Assembly (NCBI GenBank): GCA_013398275.1
Contig: VZSE01002700.1
Coordinates: 42,899 to 106,898 of the forward strand
DNA: 64,000 nt
Source of the DNA: Promerops cafer
Taxonomy: Eukaryota; Chordata; Aves; Passeriformes; Nectariniidae
Direction: 5' to 3'
The notes below the pieces were generated by a model, which saw nothing but the letters and a program-made list of their open reading frames with translations, was not told where the DNA came from and ran no database searches. Shown here piece by piece: positions 1 to 12,428 of the stretch. Each line of letters begins with the position of its first letter. Within the stretch, counting starts at the first letter, position 1. The translations under genes were made by a program, and so were the position numbers.

Positions 1-12
1 TTAAAATTTTTT

Positions 13-57
<45 letters not shown>

Positions 58-569
58 TATTAAATTATTACTTGCTGGGGAATTTATTAATAATAAAGAA
101 GATGATCTTTTACTTGTAGGGTTTGATTTCCACCCAGCTCAGCAGGAATTAAAAGCTGTTTTTATCTAATTAATTTCAGTGGTTTACACATCAGAGATTT
201 TCAGTTTGAGCTCCAGTGTTACAAACTCACCACCACACTTTCCCTAATTGCCAGGCTCAAGCAGCAAGAGCTTTAAAAACTGACTTAAACTGAACTCTCT
301 ACTACCTACCTCCTACATAAGGGTCAAGCCTGGCTAAGAAGGCACATGTGGTGAGCAATTTTTGTTACAGACCTGTGATCAGGCAAAGGAATCAATTTTC
401 TGAAGCTGTCAGGATGAAACCTCTCAGCCTCACTGGCTCTACGTCATACTTTGAAGTTAATACAATAGGTAGGTTGTAAGTAACTTAGCTGAGGAGAATT
501 TTTCTAAGCATATTGAGAAAAATAGTCTGTCATTTAAAACTCAGCATTTCTCTGTCCATTCCCAGCATA
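1..569. other. Unassigned AT-rich DNA with a long poly-T tract
   Basis: A 36-base T run occupies 16-51. The rest is AT-rich sequence with no open frame of note and no repeat family I recognise. The T run could be a simple homopolymer or the tail of an unrecognised minus-strand retrocopy, but nothing next to it supports a retrocopy. Confidence 0.5.
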
Positions 570-1110
570 GAGGACAGCAAAAGCCTTGATCCTCTGCAAC
601 CCCTGAAGCTCTTCTTCTCTGGGTCTTTTTTCTTCATGTACCTTTACCACACACAGAGACACTCTCAAACAAACAACTTAAGAATTATTTATTAACACAG
701 CAATTATTTATTGGCAAGTAGATACAGTAGGTATCTAGTAGGTAGCTAGCAATAGTGTGGTATTAAGCTGAGATTATATTAATATGCTCAGCATTCTGGA
801 GGAGACAGGTCTCTGCTTGCCAGGCATGCGTCAGTTGAGTGAGGTATGGTTGCTCCCTTAGGACAGGCTGATCCCTGATGGTTTTTTGTTGCTATTTTAT
901 TTTTCCTAGGTTGTTTATCCTCTCATATCAGCAACACTTCTCATTCAACTTTGAAGCTATTATTTATATCTACTTAATAACATTCTGAGCAAAATTGAGG
1001 TTACAAAGCTAGACTGTACCAAACTGGGCTTCAGGTCTCAGGTCCATTCTCTCACACCCTTCTATTATCCAAACTGTATAGCTGAATTCTCAGTGGGTAA
1101 GGTCTCCCGT
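570..1110 (-). mobile_element. Possible endogenous-retrovirus LTR remnant, reverse orientation
   Basis: On the minus strand this stretch has an LTR-like layout: a moderately GC-richer upstream part (about 1110-780), then AATAAA-type signals within the rc of 676-715, then a GT-rich downstream part near 650-660. The composition differs from the AT-rich flanks. I could not find clean TG...CA ends or a target-site duplication, so the limits are approximate. It could instead be another interspersed repeat. Confidence 0.35.
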
Positions 1111-3050
1111 CCACTAAAATCCTGAAATATTAATGGGGAGTTTGGAAAAATGATGGGTGGCCCAGGCTTAGGTAATGTTGGGAATTACTCTAATATTTTA
1201 GCCATACAAAAAAATTAAGTACCAGTGGCTCTTACTGTTCAAGTTGTAGTGCAGTCATAACAATAAGATTCTTATTGCAGATGGAAGCCTCCAACTCCTA
1301 ATGTAGTGCAAATGATAGAAGTTTTAAATCAATATGTAAATTAACTGAACGGCACTTTATTTTAAAAATCCTTCTATGGGCAAAGAGGAAGACTAACACC
1401 CATTTATGTAAGTAAAGCCGAGATTTTACTGATTAGTACAATTGAAATCATAGTCTAATTCAAAAATCATCATTAGTCTATAGTCTTTTCTTAAGGTAGT
1501 TACTCTAGCTTTACACTGAGCAAAATCTAGAGCTATTCCCATGAAAAAGTCGTCTCATACAAAACAAACAGTACCATTATCTGTGCTTATGCAGTATATA
1601 TTTAATGATCATCAGTAATCATTTTGTTGAATCTAACTTATTATCTTTACTACAAATAAAAGCTGCAGAAAATTACAACTAGGTTGTTAAGGTTCCAAGA
1701 GGCATTATCTCATGAGCAGTACCACACATTACTGTCATTTGACTATAAACAAAGACTCAAAGCCTGAAAAAAATAAAAAAGCCTTTTCAATGCTTGGTGG
1801 ATTCAGCCACCTCTTTGTCAGAAAAGGAAGAGAAAAAATAACAAAGGATAAAAGAGCAAAAATATTCCCAAAGCTATGATTTTTTTTTTTTTTTTTTTTT
1901 TTTTAAAACAATTAAAACTGGTTTTTGTCCCACATTACTTCTAATGGAGAGGTCCTGTACATTTGACAGTTTGCCCTTGAAGGCTACAATTTTGACTGTG
2001 AACTTTGCCATCTTGCATAACATAATGATAACTTGCATGTACTCTCCTAGCCCGTGCTATATTAATTTACTGGTAGAGTTTAATTAGCCTTTTGCCACCA
2101 AGTGATTAAGATGCACCCTGTTTTGTCCAAAAGTCGCATCCTGCTTTTAACACACTGTCTGTCTATGCACATTCTCATATCTGTTTTTTATAACTCTGTG
2201 TAAAACTGTCCTTTATAAACTTAAAAATTCAGGACTGTTCTGCTGCTCAGAAAAAAACCAAAACAACAAGCCAGTTGTACAACAGCACATTTTATAGGGT
2301 AGCTTAACATCTACACCAAAAGAAAATGAAGTTGTACATCTGACAATGCATAAAGGCAGACTGCGAGCTATGGGACTGATGTAGCTTTTCATTTTGCTAA
2401 AAGACAGAGATGGACAATATTTTCTCTTGCCTTTCTCAAAAATCAGATTATATCTGCATTAGTTCTACTTATGCACATGACAAAAGTACAATAATAGACT
2501 AAATATATTGATCATTGTGGTACAAAGCACTCTTTTATTATATGTTAGAGTTGCTGATCAGGCATAAAACCATTTATATCTCTCCAAATGAAAACTCAAT
2601 ATTTTTTTCATTTTCAAGGCAGTAATTTACATTTACTGGTCTTCTACTTGAAGCCATGTCTATGAATTTCATATCCCAATGTAAGTCAGTTCTTCAAGGT
2701 GGGTGAAACACTGCTCTCCAGACCTTTAAGTGGAATAATCTTCAGTAATTCTTGTCTGATATACTATGTTTCTTATTGTTTAAAGCTGCTATCTTGATCT
2801 AGTAACAATACACGTACATTGATAAGCAAACCCAACTCACATTACACCTTACATGTTCTGTATGTTACAAAACATACCTGCAGGAATCAGTGCTTCTATG
2901 TTGCACAATTACATCCTTGCAGTAAATTAGTAAAACATATATTTTATACTGAGAATGTGTATATATTTTTAGAGCAAGAAATTTTTAACTTTTGCTACAA
3001 GTTTTTATGCATTTGAAATGGTGTAGCTGTCAGAATTCTTGATGCCTTCA
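1111..3050. other. Unassigned AT-rich DNA
   Basis: No coding, RNA or repeat-family signal was recognised. A 25-base poly-T run lies at 1880-1904. All open frames are short. Confidence 0.5.
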
Positions 3051-3053
3051 ATT

Positions 3054-3188
3054 TTGAGAGTAGCTGAGTTGGTTAGAGCACGATGCTGGTAATGCCAAGG
3101 TCACAGGGTTACATTTATGAACAGTCACTTAAGATTTGTACTTGATAATCATTGTGGGTCCCTCCCAACTCAGAATATTCTGTGATCC
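3054..3188 (+). mobile_element. tRNA-Ile/CR1 chimeric SINE (TguSINE1-like)
   Basis: The first half is a tRNA-Ile relative: the A-box TAGCTGAGTTGGTTAGAGC is at 3061-3079, followed by a D-arm to T-arm order matching tRNA-Ile (the GCCAAGGTC segment at 3094-3102 and GGGTT at 3107-3111). The second half is a CR1 3' end, with a CTTGATAATC block and a TCCCAACTC block, closing with an ATTCTGTGAT terminus at 3177-3186. This head-plus-tail structure is that of the passerine TguSINE1 family, which is mobilised by CR1 machinery. The B-box is degraded (GGGTTACAT replaces GGTTCGA) and the anticodon loop is altered, so this is an old, transcriptionally dead copy and not a tRNA gene. Confidence 0.85.
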
Positions 3189-3189
3189 T

Positions 3190-6100
3190 AATGGATTCCT
3201 CTTCTACCCCTCTGTTATCTTTTCTTATAGATGTTCTGATCTGCTGGTATCAGAAATATAGAGTTGTTACCCTGATGGATAACACTCACAAAATAATAAA
3301 ATACTGAGAATTGAGATGGATAAATAGATCTTTCATTATTTTACAGGAATGATAATGTAGAAAATTTGTTCCTTAATTTAATGTTTTGTAAAGACTTGCC
3401 ATGCATTATTGTCCAGAAACCACAAAAGAGATACAGAGGTACATGGCTAATAAAAGATGTGCAGGCCTTTTCCTAGTTCTCTCTACAAAGTGAAAATTAA
3501 CTTAAATGAAGCAAACTTGAACTTTCCGTTTCTGTGTCAATATGAATATTAGAAAAAAAAAGGTCTAAACTTGTTCACTTGCAAAACAAGATTACAGAAA
3601 CTTTCAGCAGCTTGCTAACAGACCAGGAAAATGGCTAACCCACATACATGTGTAGTCTTGTACACTACAGTTCCCCAGATAAACTAACCTCATGGTCAGA
3701 ACCTCCTTCATTTTTCCATGTCTTAGCAGACAGTAATCTGACCCACAAACACTACTGGCATTAATAAAGCAGTTTTTAATGTCTTTCCTATATAGACAGA
3801 GTGAAACTTGTGATAGGAATGACACATCTTATTTTCAATTGAACAGTCTTGGGTGACACCCATATGCCAATGATTCTGGAACAATGAGCATCTATCTTAT
3901 TCTTGGATCCAAAGATCCAAGGGAAGTAACGGTGACCCATGATGACTTGTAGGGAAAACAGCAGTACTTCAGTCAGTCAGCAGCTCCTAGATTTTCCCAC
4001 TGCTTTTCCTTTCACATGCCCCTGGGGAGTTCTTTGGAAAGACAAGGTGTGAAACTGCGTGATAAACAGCTTCATTCAAACCTTGTACCCCATGCTATAT
4101 AAAGACAGTATATACTGTCATTTAAAAAAAAAGAAAAAAAAAACATACCTTCAGGGCTTCCATGTTTCACAATATCTCACAAGCAACACTTATTAAGGCC
4201 ATTAATATCCAATTTAAACTCCTGATGCAGTCACAGAGGATTTAGTTCAACAAAATCCTACCCTCAGAAGTGTGTTCTCTCCTAAGTTAAAACTTTGAGG
4301 TGACTAGTAAGAGAAGTTATTGAGACCAGTCCATTTAACTGTGGAAAATCAACAGCCCCTGAAAGGTAAACCATATAATTTGCAGGAAGGCAACTCAATC
4401 AGCAGAAGAGATAGGCAGAATTCAGCTGCTGTTCAAGAGATATTTTCTACATTTTATGCTGAAGTACTCTGATAAAACAGCGAGTAGAACTCGATTATGA
4501 AACTGAAAAATCTGTGATTCTTCTATCTTACATTTCAGTCCTAATAATTAATCTTAAAAACCACATTTATTCTTTCTATATCCCTATCTAGCACGCATTT
4601 TTGTTTGTACATTTGTTTTAATACAAAGGAGAAACATCCTTTAAAAGTACCTCCCTATATAATCACTGTCTATATGATCTACAATATGCAGTTAGGTAAG
4701 TCTCTTGGAAGTTTAATGGTGCAATTTGAACCTGATTAGATAAATTAAAAAATCTGATGCAGGTTTTCCATTATTTGGGTGAGAGTTTTGAAGATTTAAT
4801 TGTTTGATAAAAGATAAGGTTATGATACTGTTTTCTTATCCTTATGTGCTTTAAATAGGAATCAGAGAAGTTTATTCCTCTTTGAAGAAGAAATGTTGGC
4901 ATTTAAAACTTCAGAATAAGACGTTTCTCCTAGTGGTACTGAGTGAAATTACCAAATCCCTCATGACAGCCAGTTTTGTTAGTTTTCCCTCAGTAAATTG
5001 TCATTCTGGGTTCTGGATTTCAAGATAATCAGGGCCAATTAAACCAAACCAATTTTTTTTTAAAAAAATGTATAACTTCTCCTTATGCTTAATAACATAG
5101 GGTTAAGTCACAACACAGTCATTCAATCCATTTTCAGGATGAAAAGGAGCAGAAATTCAGTTATTCAAACAACTTCATGTAGATATATATTGTCACTGTA
5201 AGTGCATATAGAGTCAGCAAGGTCTTTGAGGCAGATTTACCCATTTTGCTTTCAGGGAGCTGCCTTATGAAAAAAAATCATTCAGATCATCTAAGAAATG
5301 GAGATCATTCAGATTATCTAATAAATGGAGAAAGCTTTAAATTGGGAGGTAAGGTAGTAATACAAGTTAGAAAAAAATTATAGGAAGTTTTTCTTCTTTT
5401 TGTGGTGGGACTTTGTAGAACGGGTCTCAGCTTTCAGGCCTGTTTTTAATTAGCTCATGGTATTTTATGAGCTGACATCCCTTAAAGTGCCTACCAAGCC
5501 TCTTTTTCCAGTCTCTGCTTGAGCTGCTATTTCCTAGTTCATTCCTGTGATTGTCATAGTTGCTGCTACAGTCACACACTGTACTCTGGAGTCTTCTGTC
5601 TTCTAGGTACAATTAGCTGCTTTTCAAGGAAGGAAAAGCCTTCCTTTCTTCCTGAGCATGTGACCTGTCTATGAGATATTTTAAAGGGAAATAAATGCAC
5701 AGTCAAAGAACAAATGAAATTATCTGCTACTGAAAGGAAGCATAGCTTCTATTTGGAGATGGGTTCCCCCTGACAGAAGGCCAAATGTAGGTAAAATAAT
5801 GCTAAGCAGTTTGAGACTTCTTTTTTCTTAGGATTATGCCCTTACATAGGTTATTTTTGTTTTAAAACATTTATCTATAATTGTCTTTAAAAAAAAATAC
5901 TATTAAACACTGGTGCAAAATATATTAATTATATGTTAATTACCTTGAGAGCAGAACCAGATTCTTACTAAAAAACATTATTATGTCACAAAATTTTTAT
6001 GCAGAAATATGTTTTTGGCTAAAAACATAAAATATTTTCATGTGACAGGTGAAAATTTACACTTCTATTTACAGCTTTACTTCAAAGTGCCTAAATGCAA

Positions 6101-7849
6101 AACTCTTTTTTTTAGCTGAAGACTCCAGTTTGATCCCTAACCATTTCTTCTAAGCTTTTTCCTTCACACAATTGTAAGATTGTTCTGGGGTGAAGAGAAG
6201 CCTGCTCTAGTTATGCCGATACAGACCATCACAAAAGGGATTCTGTTGATAGATTTTGATTAGCTTCATATTTTCTACAGGTAAATTTAATCAAGCCTAG
6301 ACACATACAAAAGTATCAGTAGCAGTAGCAGTATATTGATCTGCTGGATATTTTGTTGCAGATAGAATGTACTTTATACAATTACAGAGATTTGACTAGC
6401 AATGTTATAATCATGTGTGGATGTGACATGGAGCATTTATATTCATTGACCCTTAGAACTTTCCCAGTAACTAAGATAGGTAATTACTGAACATATTGAA
6501 CTTGGAAAATGGCTTTAGAAGAAAGCCTGTACAAATGAAGCTTATGTGCTTGTACTGCTCCTCCAGATACATTCTTCCTGCTGCAAAATGTTACAGCAAA
6601 ACACTGTAATTAAACTGCATACAGACACAACAGAGCTCAGAGCTCTTCTGCCATTTTTACTGCACACACTCCGGACCTCAACTCTGTAATTTCAAATCTC
6701 CAAATGTTCTTACAACCCACAAGAGGTCCAACACTCTCTGATAGTGACACATTTCTTATAGCTAAGGATAGCAGTGGAAAGCCAATTATAATAGCTTCCC
6801 TACTAGGTCCTGTGGTGTTTGAATCTTTGTAACCCTTGTGGGTTAGTTTTCTCTGAACTGGACTGTTAAATTTCTAAAGAGACCGCCCTTAGAGTCAGTC
6901 ACCATTTTCTGAATCAGAACTGATGAAGAACACTGTGGAGGAGACATGCTGTGCTCTTTCAGGAGGATTTTATTATAGTTATGCTTTGTTAAGTTTAAAC
7001 TTTTAAAATGAAGTTGAGGTGAAGGCAGTTATGCTACACCATCACTTCTCATTGCCACTAACTTTATAAAAGAGAAGACATTTTTAAAAGGTTGTATATA
7101 TACCTGAAGTCCATCCTTGCCTCTACCTCGCTACAAACTCAACTGTTAAAATACTGTACAAGTCCAAGCATTTAAGATTTTGAACTGGATGAAACATGAT
7201 ATGTGCCCTGTAAATAATTAATTATGAATCTTCTTGAAGTTTAATGACATGATTCAGGATAAAAGCCAATTAAATCAAATTTCTTCTGACTAGCAGAAAA
7301 ATGATTATTTCTAACACACAGTTGGCTTCTACATCAAATGGGGAGCAGCTTAAAAATTAAACACCAACTAAATTTAATGAGAGTGACCTTGAAAGGACAA
7401 AACATGTGTTCGAGAGGAAAAGATAGTCAGTAGCCTTAGGGAGAGAAAAAAAAAAAAAAACCAAAACACTTTAGAGTTTACATTCTGTAATTTTCTTTAT
7501 TATTTGCTAGTGCAAAATCAGATCACAAAGATCTAAAAGACTAATTTTACAAGAAATTAAATTTTTAGTGACTGCAACTCTTTGTGAAATCAATTAATAG
7601 TTTCACACTGTCTCTCCATCTTGCTCCTGAGAAACAGGTTAAAAATATGAAAGTGGGAAGATTTTATTTCAGTATTTTCAGTATAAAATTGTCCAATTGT
7701 CTACACAAATTTACGTATTTTGCAATGTCAGTCACACTGAAAAATTCTCCACCAAAATTTCAGCTGAAATACAGCAGATTACAACCTTTTTAATTCAATA
7801 GTATTTTAGAACATTTTCGAACTTCTCTCTGACAATGTTAGAGAGAAAC
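3190..7849. other. Unassigned AT-rich DNA with small local repeats
   Basis: No gene or repeat family was recognised. Small structures are an 8-bp hairpin with a 4-base loop at 3902-3921, a perfect 16-bp palindrome at 4104-4119, and a 27-bp tandem pair at 5277-5303 and 5304-5330 differing at two positions. Open frames are under 75 codons and unremarkable. Confidence 0.5.
5277..5330. repeat. 27-bp tandem duplication, two units
   Basis: Unit one is 5277-5303 and unit two 5304-5330. They differ at two positions, so the duplication is not brand new. There is no sign of coding function. Confidence 0.85.
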
Positions 7850-8256
7850 AGAAGAGCAATTAAAGACTTTGGGCTTTTCTAGTTTGGAGAAAAGGAGACT
7901 GAGGGGTGACCTCATTGCTTCCTAGATCTTCCTGAGGAAGGGAAGTGTAGAGAGAGGTGCTTATCTCTTCTCACACTATTCAGTGATAGGATACAGGGAA
8001 GTGGTGCAAAACTGTGTCAGCAGAGATTTCCAGGCAAAATGAGGAAGCATTTCCTTATCCAGTGGGTGACCAAACACTGGAACAGGCTTCCTAGGGAGGT
8101 GGTTGCTACCCCAGGTCTGTCAGAGTTTAAGACGCATTTATTTGGACAATGCCTTTAATAACATGCTTTAAATTTGGTCAGCCCTGACGTGCTCAGGCAG
8201 TTGGACTGGGTGATCACTGTAGGTCTCTTCCAACTGAAAAATAATCTATTCTATTC
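7850..8256 (+). mobile_element. CR1 LINE 3' fragment
   Basis: A diverged CR1 3' region in sense orientation. It begins near the region encoding the end of the reverse transcriptase (GGAGAAAAGGAGACTGAGG around 7887-7905), continues through the 3' untranslated segment (GGAACAGGCTTCC near 8080) and reaches the genuine 3' end: TCTTCCAACTG at 8225-8235 followed by an ATTCTATTC tail. It is 5'-truncated, as most avian CR1 copies are, and has no intact frame. The ATTCTATTC tail differs from the ATTCTGTG tail of the copies at 12.1 and 31.1 kb, implying a different CR1 subfamily. Confidence 0.9.
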
Positions 8257-8571
8257 AGCCATGTAGAGGAACATACTTTTCATCATCAAAGTTCTTCCTT
8301 CATGCCAGCTCCTTCTTTATTCTCCTGAGTCAATTTGAATCTTAGGTGCCTATTTTTCTCTTTTACTTTAAGACTTCTTATTTTTTTCATTTTTCTTTGG
8401 TCCACTTGTAAGACATACTTTCAAAGTATTTGAAGTATACCTCTTTTATGGTTTGATCAAATATAAGCTCATCAGAAATCACACCTAATTTATCATTCTT
8501 CTTTCACAGAGTTACTGACATTAATCTGAAAGGAACGGGTCCTAAAACACTGATGAAATGGAGTTGCCTAG

Positions 8572-8810
8572 TGTCATGGTTTGGTGCTGGCCCAATGCCA
8601 GTGCCCCCATGAAAATGTGTTTTCTTTAACTAACTGCTGTGAGACGTGACCAGGAACAGAGCAAAGCAGGCTTAAACTTAGAAAAAGAGAGAAAAACAAT
8701 AATTTTATTAAACTACAAACTAAAATCAGAAACACACAGGAAACNAACTAAAACTTCCTAAAAAAACTCACTTCCACCCAAACGGAGACACTAGGTATAT
8801 ATGTATCTAG
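8572..8810 (+). mobile_element. 5' part of a passerine-type ERV LTR, truncated
   Basis: The insert opens with TGTCATGGTTTGGTGCTGGC at 8572, a classical TG start. It carries the tract with TTTATTAAACTACAAACTAAAATC (interrupted here for length: TTTATTAAAC at 8703-8712, then ACTAAAATC) typical of a songbird ERV LTR family I recognise. It fades into AT-rich DNA near 8800 without a matching CA end, so this copy is 3'-truncated. A single N lies inside it at 8745. Confidence 0.65.
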
Positions 8811-10089
8811 GGAACCTCTTGACATAACTTTAAATGGTTGGAAAGAAGCTGAAAAAACTGAGTTCATTAGAGTAACCCAGGACTGAAGTCTTTCACATTT
8901 GGACTTGTTTAAGTAACCCAACAGTTTAAATACAACTAATTCTAATACTTTCTTAAAGAAAATTTATTTAAAATTAAACAGCATGCAAAATGCTTTGGAA
9001 TACTATTATCCTGCATTAATAATTACATATTTCACAAATTCATTATTTCTGATCTAGTCCAATTCTTTGTTTAATGCAACATAGTTTGAAATCAAGCAAT
9101 AAAGCAATATCAAGTTCAAAACCAGATCAGATTGCTCTGTTCCTTCTACAATAAAGATTTAAAATTCTCAGCCTCTCTGAGGAGCCTTCTGCAGTGCTTA
9201 TAGTGTTGAATCTCAGCATTAACCTTTTTTAATGTATTGAATTTGATACATATTTAGGTCTGTCCCTGGTCTCCAGACAGAACTAAATCACAAGTTATCA
9301 TGCTCTTAATTTTTATCCAGCTTTCCACACAACTCATAATTCTACATGTTGGGGTTTTGGTTTGTTTTTTTGTTTGGTTGAAGCAGGGGGTGTGTGTGTT
9401 TGGTTTTTTTTGGTGGTTGCGATTTTTTCCCATGTTATAGCATATTTTTATTTTTGGTAATGCAGGCAAGATACACAAAAAATCAGCAAAATTCCCACTT
9501 CTGTAAACCTCTTATGATTGTGAATAAAGAGCTGGGCAGTGAAGGGTTGCTACTTATTCTAGACTGACCTGAAATGGATAATTCCTAACTTACAGTTCTG
9601 CTTACACAGTAGTTATTTAGATCGTGTTTTAACAATTTATTTTACTGAAGTCACAATATATGAATGGCCATCACAGTTACTGTTTTACTTCTGGGTAGTG
9701 CCAATGTTTATAAAGAAAGACAATCTGAAATTGCAAGATTTCTGCATATATGTCAGTCATATGTTTACATGAATAACGAGCCTTCCAGGAGCATTTTCAA
9801 AGCGACCAAATGAACAATTGCAACGTTTTTTCTGAAGGAATATATTCTTGTTCTACTCTTACCTATTTATTAATTTTTGAACATGAAGACCAAAGCAAAT
9901 ACATGAAATTTGCATACATTTCACCTGTCTCAACATTTAATTATTCATTTGTATCAATTAAACCTCAGAAATTTATTTTTAAAATTAAATATTACATTTT
10001 TTGGTAAAGATGAAATAGAAACATACTCCTGCTTTTTAAGGAATTATGATAGTGTTCTTCCTTCCACCCCCAAATTGACCTGTATTCCC
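8811..10089. other. Unassigned AT-rich DNA with a G/T-rich low-complexity patch
   Basis: The patch at 9349-9430 is a run of G and T with short GTGTGT and GGTTT repeats. Nothing else was recognised. Overlapping short open frames at 9810-10104 have low complexity and no motif. Confidence 0.5.
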
Positions 10090-10790
10090 CTGATCAAGCC
10101 ATAACCACCAGTGGCAATTGTAATGGATGCATTTGGTAGTGATGGCTGCAACCAGTTTAAAGTGGATTTGGGGGAGGCAGATAGCAACGCCACAGCCAAA
10201 GGCTAATTTAAACAATGCACCCAACCTAACCACAGTGCTGGCAGATGTCCAACTGAAGCCAAATTTGGAAGAAACTAACATCTCTAGTCAGTATGCAAAT
10301 ATGATGATAAGCCAATCATTTTACCCCAGAAATAGTGAGCAGCCCAAGAGCCCTTTGAGCAATCCCGCATGGCAGAGGACTGCACCACAGGATCTGACTC
10401 TGAGTATGGACATCTCTCAAGTTTATGCCTGCCACAGAGATTCCTTACTCCTCAATACTGCAAAATTTCTTACCTCAACAGATCCTCCGTAAGAGACTAA
10501 TAGCTTGGTGGACTTTGTAAACTTTGATGAGGTTATATCTTAGATTCAATGTGCATATACAATCATTCAGACATAAACTTTTGACTAAGTCTGGGACTAG
10601 GACTGAATTCAGGTGCATCCAGTGTCTTCTGAGTAGAAATTAAGAAAGCAAGAGTATCATCTCTGAACTTTGTGACCCAAAGGGAGGGCCTCCAACATGT
10701 CTGGCTTACCCTGTCCTCTGTGTAGTAAATAATCAAATGCACCTTGCCGTGAAATCTTATTGACTCACTGTCTCATTTATTATAAAATTT
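10090..10790 (+). mobile_element. LTR-like insert of unnamed family
   Basis: This block is clearly GC-richer than its flanks. Its last part resembles a retroviral R-U5 segment: a TAGTAAATAATCAAATGC polyadenylation-like region at 10723-10740, then TTGACTCACTGTCTC at 10760-10774. A 121-codon open frame at 10127-10492 runs through it but has no recognisable motif. I could not define terminal TG and CA ends or a target-site duplication. It may be an old solo LTR or another repeat. Confidence 0.4.
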
Positions 10791-12104
10791 TCTTGCATGC
10801 TGGTTTATATCAATAAACATACTGCAACTTCTCTCTTACAAGTGAATTGCATTATTTTATCTATAACGAGAATGTCTGCAATATGTGAAATGCAATTATG
10901 CGTATTATTTTTGAGATTTTTGGCTGGCCGACAGAGGCATCCAGACATGACAAAACAAATGAGAAAGAATAGGCAATTGTTGTGGCCTTTAGGTTATTAC
11001 AATTGACAATCAAAAGAAATAGAAAAACATAAAACAGAAGGCTTTTTCCAGAATGGACACAATTTAAAGAAAGCATTGTGAATGGAGGAAAAAAAATTCA
11101 AATAAACCACCATGTCATCAGTCTCAAAAAATGAAATCTCTAATCTCACTCTACAGATTAGAACATAAAAAGGGAAAAAAATCAAATATGAGAGCTCAAG
11201 TAGGCAGAGCTATTGTTCTTAAGGGAAATATTTGTCATTGCATCTGTTATGTAAGTGCCATTTTATATACTTATACCTCACAGACAATATACGTTTCTAC
11301 TTTCATATTAAACTTATTAGCTGAGATTTGTGAAAATTTTTAGAAATATCACTATGATACATCAATGAGATGATCAGAATTTGACTTTTAGGCCAACATT
11401 TATAAGTCTGGTATTACCAAGCCTAAAGGTTTAAGCCAATGTCAGAACTATTGCTCTATGACATGTAATACCATTTCTTTTGGAAAGCCATCTCATCAGA
11501 AACAGCAAGAAAGTTGCTTATGTGACAAGTATTTTCTTTGGTTATCACACACCAAACTGCTGACCTGTAAGACAGTCTTCACAGAAATAATGTTCACTCT
11601 CTTTTAAAGAAATTCTCTTTCTAATGGATCTTCAATTTTACAAGTCTTCCAGTTTGGCTTAAAGTATGTAAACTCTCCTGCTGTACTGACTGATTTCGAG
11701 ATTGTTTCCCTTTGGTCTGCTCCAGCTTGTGTCACTAAAAGCAAGTTTCTCCTTACTGATACTTACATAGTAAATTCTGTATGCATTTGCTCCTAATCTA
11801 ATGTGAAGGTGGGCCTCTGCTTACCATTACCTTGCAATTATACTGTTGAGAGTGACAGTGTTTGCAGTGCTAGAAATGTTTAAAGAATGTGAAGCTATGA
11901 GTTTATAATTGGAATAAGTATGTATTTAATTGAAGTATTGATAGGCTACAGAGGGGTTGTCTCATTTAACTTTAGACAGCTAAAATATAGAAACCTACCT
12001 TTGACCTGGACACTTCAGTATCTTTTTCTGTTCCAAAAGTTAAGACGTAACCAATGTATGTCAGATATGTGTTAAATGAGACCATCTACACTCTGAAACT
12101 GACT
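10791..12104. other. Unassigned AT-rich DNA
   Basis: Several overlapping 60-71 codon frames on both strands at 10797-11343 have no similarity I recognise and no splice context. No repeat family was seen. Confidence 0.5.
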
Positions 12105-12428
12105 ATTTTTCTACTTTGACTCAAACATACCTGACGGAAGGGAAGAAGGATGAGGGAACCAGGCTCTTTCCAGTGTTGTCTAGTGAAAGGACAAGAGTCA
12201 ATATGTACAAACTGAAATCCATGACAATTCATCTTCACAAAAGCAAAAAAAAAATTACTCTGAGGATAGTAAACAGAGGTGGCCCAGAAGAGATATCCCT
12301 GGAGATATTCAAAACTTGACTGGATAAAACCATAAACAACAAGATCTGCCTGACCCTGCTTGAACAAGAGTAGATGATCAAAAATTGCCCGTTCCAATTT
12401 CAACAGCTCTGTGATTCTGTGATTTTAT
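12105..12428 (+). mobile_element. CR1 LINE 3' fragment
   Basis: Diverged CR1 3' region in sense orientation. The order of conserved blocks is the CR1 one: GGGAACCAGGCTCTTTCCAG at 12155-12174, a segment ending in an A-rich run (12248-12256), GATATCCCTGGAGATATTC at 12291-12309, GACCCTGCTTGA at 12351-12362, and an ATTCTGTGATT terminus at 12414-12424. It is 5'-truncated with a small internal loss near 12256-12275. The 105-codon frame on the opposite strand (12086-12403) is antisense to it and not a gene. Confidence 0.9.

Noticed and set aside
3061..3140. Functional tRNA-Ile gene
   Set aside because: The T-arm/B-box is degraded, the anticodon loop is altered, the acceptor stem is missing, and a CR1 tail follows. 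It is a SINE head.
10127..10492. 121-codon open frame as a gene
   Set aside because: It sits in a repeat-like insert and shows no motif or homologue I recognise.
12086..12403. 105-codon minus-strand frame
   Set aside because: Antisense to a CR1 3' untranslated region.
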